This document shows positions 32,080-33,676 of a DNA stretch of 33,676 nt, in pieces; position 1 is the first letter of the stretch; the number at the start of each line of letters is the position of its first letter. The translations under genes were made by a program, and so were the position numbers. Origin of the DNA: Nitrospirota bacterium (GTDB taxonomy: Bacteria; Nitrospirota; Thermodesulfovibrionia; UBA6902; BMS3Bbin08); the NCBI GenBank assembly GCA_030637135.1, contig DAOVVO010000002.1:1-33676 (forward strand), given 5' to 3'. Below the pieces are notes generated by a model. The model did no database searches. It saw only the letters and a list, made by a program, of their open reading frames with translations, and was not told where the DNA came from.

Positions 32080-32478
32080 AACGCCGAATGTCAAATGAAA
32101 TCATCCTACAAGCACTATAGTGTGAAACTAAAATAAACAAACCACAAATTCTCTACTCTACGAGTCGTAGACGAGCCATAGGCCAAATAAATCTCGATTA
32201 TTCATATTCAAATTAATAGAAGTTTTAATGACTCTCTGAATATCGACATATCGATATGTCGATACAACTCGTACCTGGACACGTTTCCAGGAATTACCCT
32301 CAATGGGTGGTACCGACCGATGGATAATATTGACGTTCCGGCATTACTGAATTAATTGGTATTATGCAGAACGATAATCGTTCTCTAGAGTTGGTGTTAG
32401 TCTGTCTCTATGGATTTCATGAGATAAACGATTTGGAAGATTATTTATAAACATTGCATGTATATCTTTATACAAATT
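32080..32478. repeat. Gene-free region rich in perfect palindromes
   Basis: No gene is visible. The region contains TCTACGA-G-TCGTAGA (about 32158-32172), a 24-bp perfect palindrome at 32241-32264 (TATCGACATATC followed by its complement), CCTGG...CCAGG (32274-32278/32287-32291) and AGAACGAT-A-ATCGTTCT (32368-32384). Stems are perfect and most loops are 0-1 nt. The style is like the hairpin cluster at 158-370, though the sequences differ. It separates merR from tRNA-Pro together with repeat copy C. Confidence 0.7.
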
Positions 32479-32675
32479 ATTGATACCTTAGGCAGTACAC
32501 ATACCTTACCCTTTAGGGTAGGAAAAATACAGGTGCCGCTCAGTATTAACCCTCAGGGCATTCGACTGAGCCTTCGGCCCGAGCTCAGGCCGAGGGCTCA
32601 GCCGAAGTCCAAACCTCGACTGCTTGCCCTGAGCGAAGTCGAAGGGTTAAGTCGGGGACAGTCGAATGGGTTGAT
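32479..32675. repeat. Composite palindromic repeat, copy C (long form)
   Basis: This 197-bp unit runs from ATTGATACCTTAGGCAGT to TCGAATGGGTTGAT. It carries AAATACAGGTGCCGCTCA, the 36-bp palindrome at 32566-32601 (identical to the one in copy B) and CCCTGAGCGAAGTCGAAGGG. The left end is more diverged than in copies A and B. Reading frames across it are artefacts. Confidence 0.88.
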
Positions 32676-32722
32676 TCTCTTGAGTTCAGTATTCAGGAGT
32701 TTGAGGGTTAGCATTTACTATT

Positions 32723-32738
32723 CGGGGCGTAGCGCAGC
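32723..32738 (+). repeat. 16-bp copy of the 5' end of tRNA-Pro
   Basis: CGGGGCGTAGCGCAGC is identical to the first 16 bases of the tRNA-Pro gene that starts at 32883. After it the sequence diverges completely (GTGTTAATGAG). It is a partial duplication, not a second tRNA gene. Downstream is a small hairpin TCCCGA-GTA-TCGGGA (32799-32813). Confidence 0.7.
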
Positions 32739-32882
32739 GTGTTAATGAGACTTGGACTTTTGGAACGTAGTGAACGAAAGTTCTTAGTCGATATTTAATC
32801 CCGAGTATCGGGAGCCAGGCGGTAATTGATAATTAAAATATAGATTTTCGTCATTTACTTAAAATATCAAGAAACGATATGA

Positions 32883-32959
32883 CGGGGCGTAGCGCAGCCT
32901 GGTAGCGCACTCGCTTGGGGTGCGAGAGGTCGGCAGTTCAAATCTGCTCGCCCCGACCA
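32883..32959 (+). tRNA. tRNA-Pro (anticodon GGG)
   Basis: The 77-nt gene includes an encoded CCA. The acceptor CGGGGCG pairs with CGCCCCG and A-CCA follows. The D-arm lies in GCGCAGCCTGGTAGCGC. The anticodon stem CTCGC/GCGAG encloses loop TTGGGGT with GGG at 32917-32919. The T-arm is CGGCAGTTCAAATCTGCTCG. All stems are intact, so the gene looks functional. Frames overlapping it are artefacts. Confidence 0.95.
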
Positions 32960-33028
32960 TTACTTTCTTTAAAAATCAACAAGTTAATATTTGGAAATCT
33001 TTTTGTGAATCTTTTATGGTATCTTTTA

Positions 33029-33127
33029 TATGCCGAAGCTAAATTGGGTGAATTGCTTAAGCCGCTTTGTGCTTCCCCTGCTGGAACCACAAAAGTATTA
33101 CCCGAAGGCATAACCAAAAGCATACCA
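33029..33127 (+). pseudogene. Possible relic of a phage/plasmid-type gene next to tRNA-Pro
   Basis: The frame reads YAEAKLGELLKPLC then TTKVLPEGITKSIP. The words EAKLGELLK and LPEGITK in this order resemble a segment common in phage- and plasmid-borne ParB-like or methyltransferase-associated proteins (AEAKLGELLK...LPEGITKKQSH). Neither end continues into a recognisable protein, and no start or ribosome site is present. If real, it is debris of an element inserted at tRNA-Pro. Confidence 0.3.
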
Positions 33128-33246
33128 CGACTTGACCTTTATTTCTTCCTGAAATCTTTAGTATTAAAAATTGCTAAAATGGTGTAGATTACAAATAGTA
33201 ATCCTTAACCACTTTTATCTTAAAAATTCCTATTTTAGAAGGTCAA

Positions 33247-33676
33247 TTGAAAGATAGAGAAAGAACCAAAGAACAACTTATAAAAGAATTGGAAAAGTTA
33301 TGGCAGACGAATGAGTTTCTCTCATTACTATTAGAATCTATGCCATTTGCTGTATATACATGCGAAGTTGGAGGAGATTTTGGAGCTAACTATATAAGCA
33401 AGAATATCACTACACTTACTGGTTATAAACCTGAAGATTTTACTTCTAACTCTGAATTCTGGATTGATAATGTTCACCCTGACGATAGAAAAAGAGTCAA
33501 TAACGAACTTGTTATTCTTTTAGCTAAAGGTCTTATTAAATATAAATACCGCTGGAGAGTTGCTGATGGTTCATACAAATGGTTTTACGACATAGCTAAG
33601 CTGATGAAATCACCAAGCGGCGAAACCAGCTATATTCTCGGTACATGGGTTGACATTACCGAACAAAAGCAGGCAG
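33247..33676 (+). CDS. PAS-domain signalling protein (partial, runs off the right edge)
   Basis: An open frame runs from an in-frame stop at 33199 to the end of the window. The likely start is TTG at 33247, just after AGAAGG (33237-33242); no ATG occurs before Met31. The product begins with a short coiled coil (TKEQLIKELEKLWQTNEFL) followed by a PAS fold of the PAS_3 type: YISKNITTLTGYKPEDF, FWIDNVHPDDRKRVNNE, YRWRVADGSYKWFYDIAKL and GTWVDITEQKQA. PAS_3 domains usually precede histidine kinase or GGDEF output domains, so this is probably the sensory front of such a protein. The output domain lies outside the window. Confidence 0.8.
   Translation, partial: MKDRERTKEQLIKELEKLWQTNEFLSLLLESMPFAVYTCEVGGDFGANYISKNITTLTGYKPEDFTSNSEFWIDNVHPDDRKRVNNELVILLAKGLIKYKYRWRVADGSYKWFYDIAKLMKSPSGETSYILGTWVDITEQKQA

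Noticed and set aside
32458..32745. 95-codon plus-strand frame
   Set aside because: It lies almost wholly in composite repeat copy C.
32915..33028. Start of a 90-codon frame running out of tRNA-Pro
   Set aside because: It begins inside the tRNA anticodon arm, so it is not a gene start; only the part from 33029 has possible coding ancestry and is listed as a relic.

Overview
The window is an AT-rich stretch of chromosome from a diderm (Gram-negative) bacterium. Evidence for this is a KDO (lipid A core sugar) gene run kdsA-kdsD-kdsC, a Lol-type lipoprotein export permease and ATPase, a periplasmic thioredoxin and a soluble lytic transglycosylase. The gene content and style (PilZ and DUF4388/PATAN proteins, a Cys-type KdsA, ihfA followed by a MerR regulator and tRNA-Pro) suggest Nitrospirota or a neighbouring Desulfobacterota-like lineage. 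No rRNA or marker comparison was possible, so this placement is inference. Most genes lie on the + strand and are densely packed, often with stop/start overlaps.

Layout. 1-3100 is an accessory-looking, repeat-rich edge: the tail of an unknown gene, a cluster of short-loop hairpins, a minus-strand nitronate monooxygenase, the 3' half only of a tRNA-Ala with its terminator, roughly 690 bp without a gene, a 107-bp inverted-repeat (MITE-like) element, and a PilZ gene. 3123-5559 holds a TlpA/ResA thioredoxin and a gcvH-lpdA pair. 5644-9150 is an envelope-lipid run: kdsA, kdsD, kdsC, pgsA and plsY, which make KDO and phospholipid precursors. 9185-12003 has two unusual membrane proteins: a TPR/zinc-ribbon protein, and a DUF4388 protein ending in a GspG-like domain. 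12199-15246 holds queC, a SPOR-domain envelope protein and coaE (minus strand). 15435-20190 holds slt, a small coiled-coil (ZapB-like) gene, zapA and lysS. 20330-22621 encodes a LolC/E permease, a small membrane protein and LolD. 22635-24818 encodes a STAS-like/HATPase protein, a Cys-cluster protein, a dead DUF1848 remnant and a DUF4325 STAS-like/winged-helix protein, which look like parts of a partner-switching module. 24802-31321 continues with a DinG-type helicase fused to HEAT-like repeats, SixA, RmuC, a small conserved-looking protein, a methyltransferase and a dGTPase. 31346-32959 holds a perfect-consensus promoter driving ihfA-merR, a gene-free palindrome-rich spacer and tRNA-Pro(GGG). 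The window closes with a phage-like gene relic and the start of a PAS-domain sensor.

The most distinctive features are structural. (i) A composite palindromic repeat of 120-214 bp occurs three times (13025, 18015, 32479). (ii) Simple-sequence inserts sit in frame inside conserved enzymes: two in QueC, one in DinG, and a 33-nt duplication in Slt. (iii) Short-loop hairpins cluster at both ends of the window, next to broken tRNA copies. (iv) There are unusual domain fusions (DUF4388 with GspG-like; DinG with HEAT). (v) A STAS/HATPase pair sits next to the helicase. I see no CRISPR array, complete transposase, integrase or known complete defence system.
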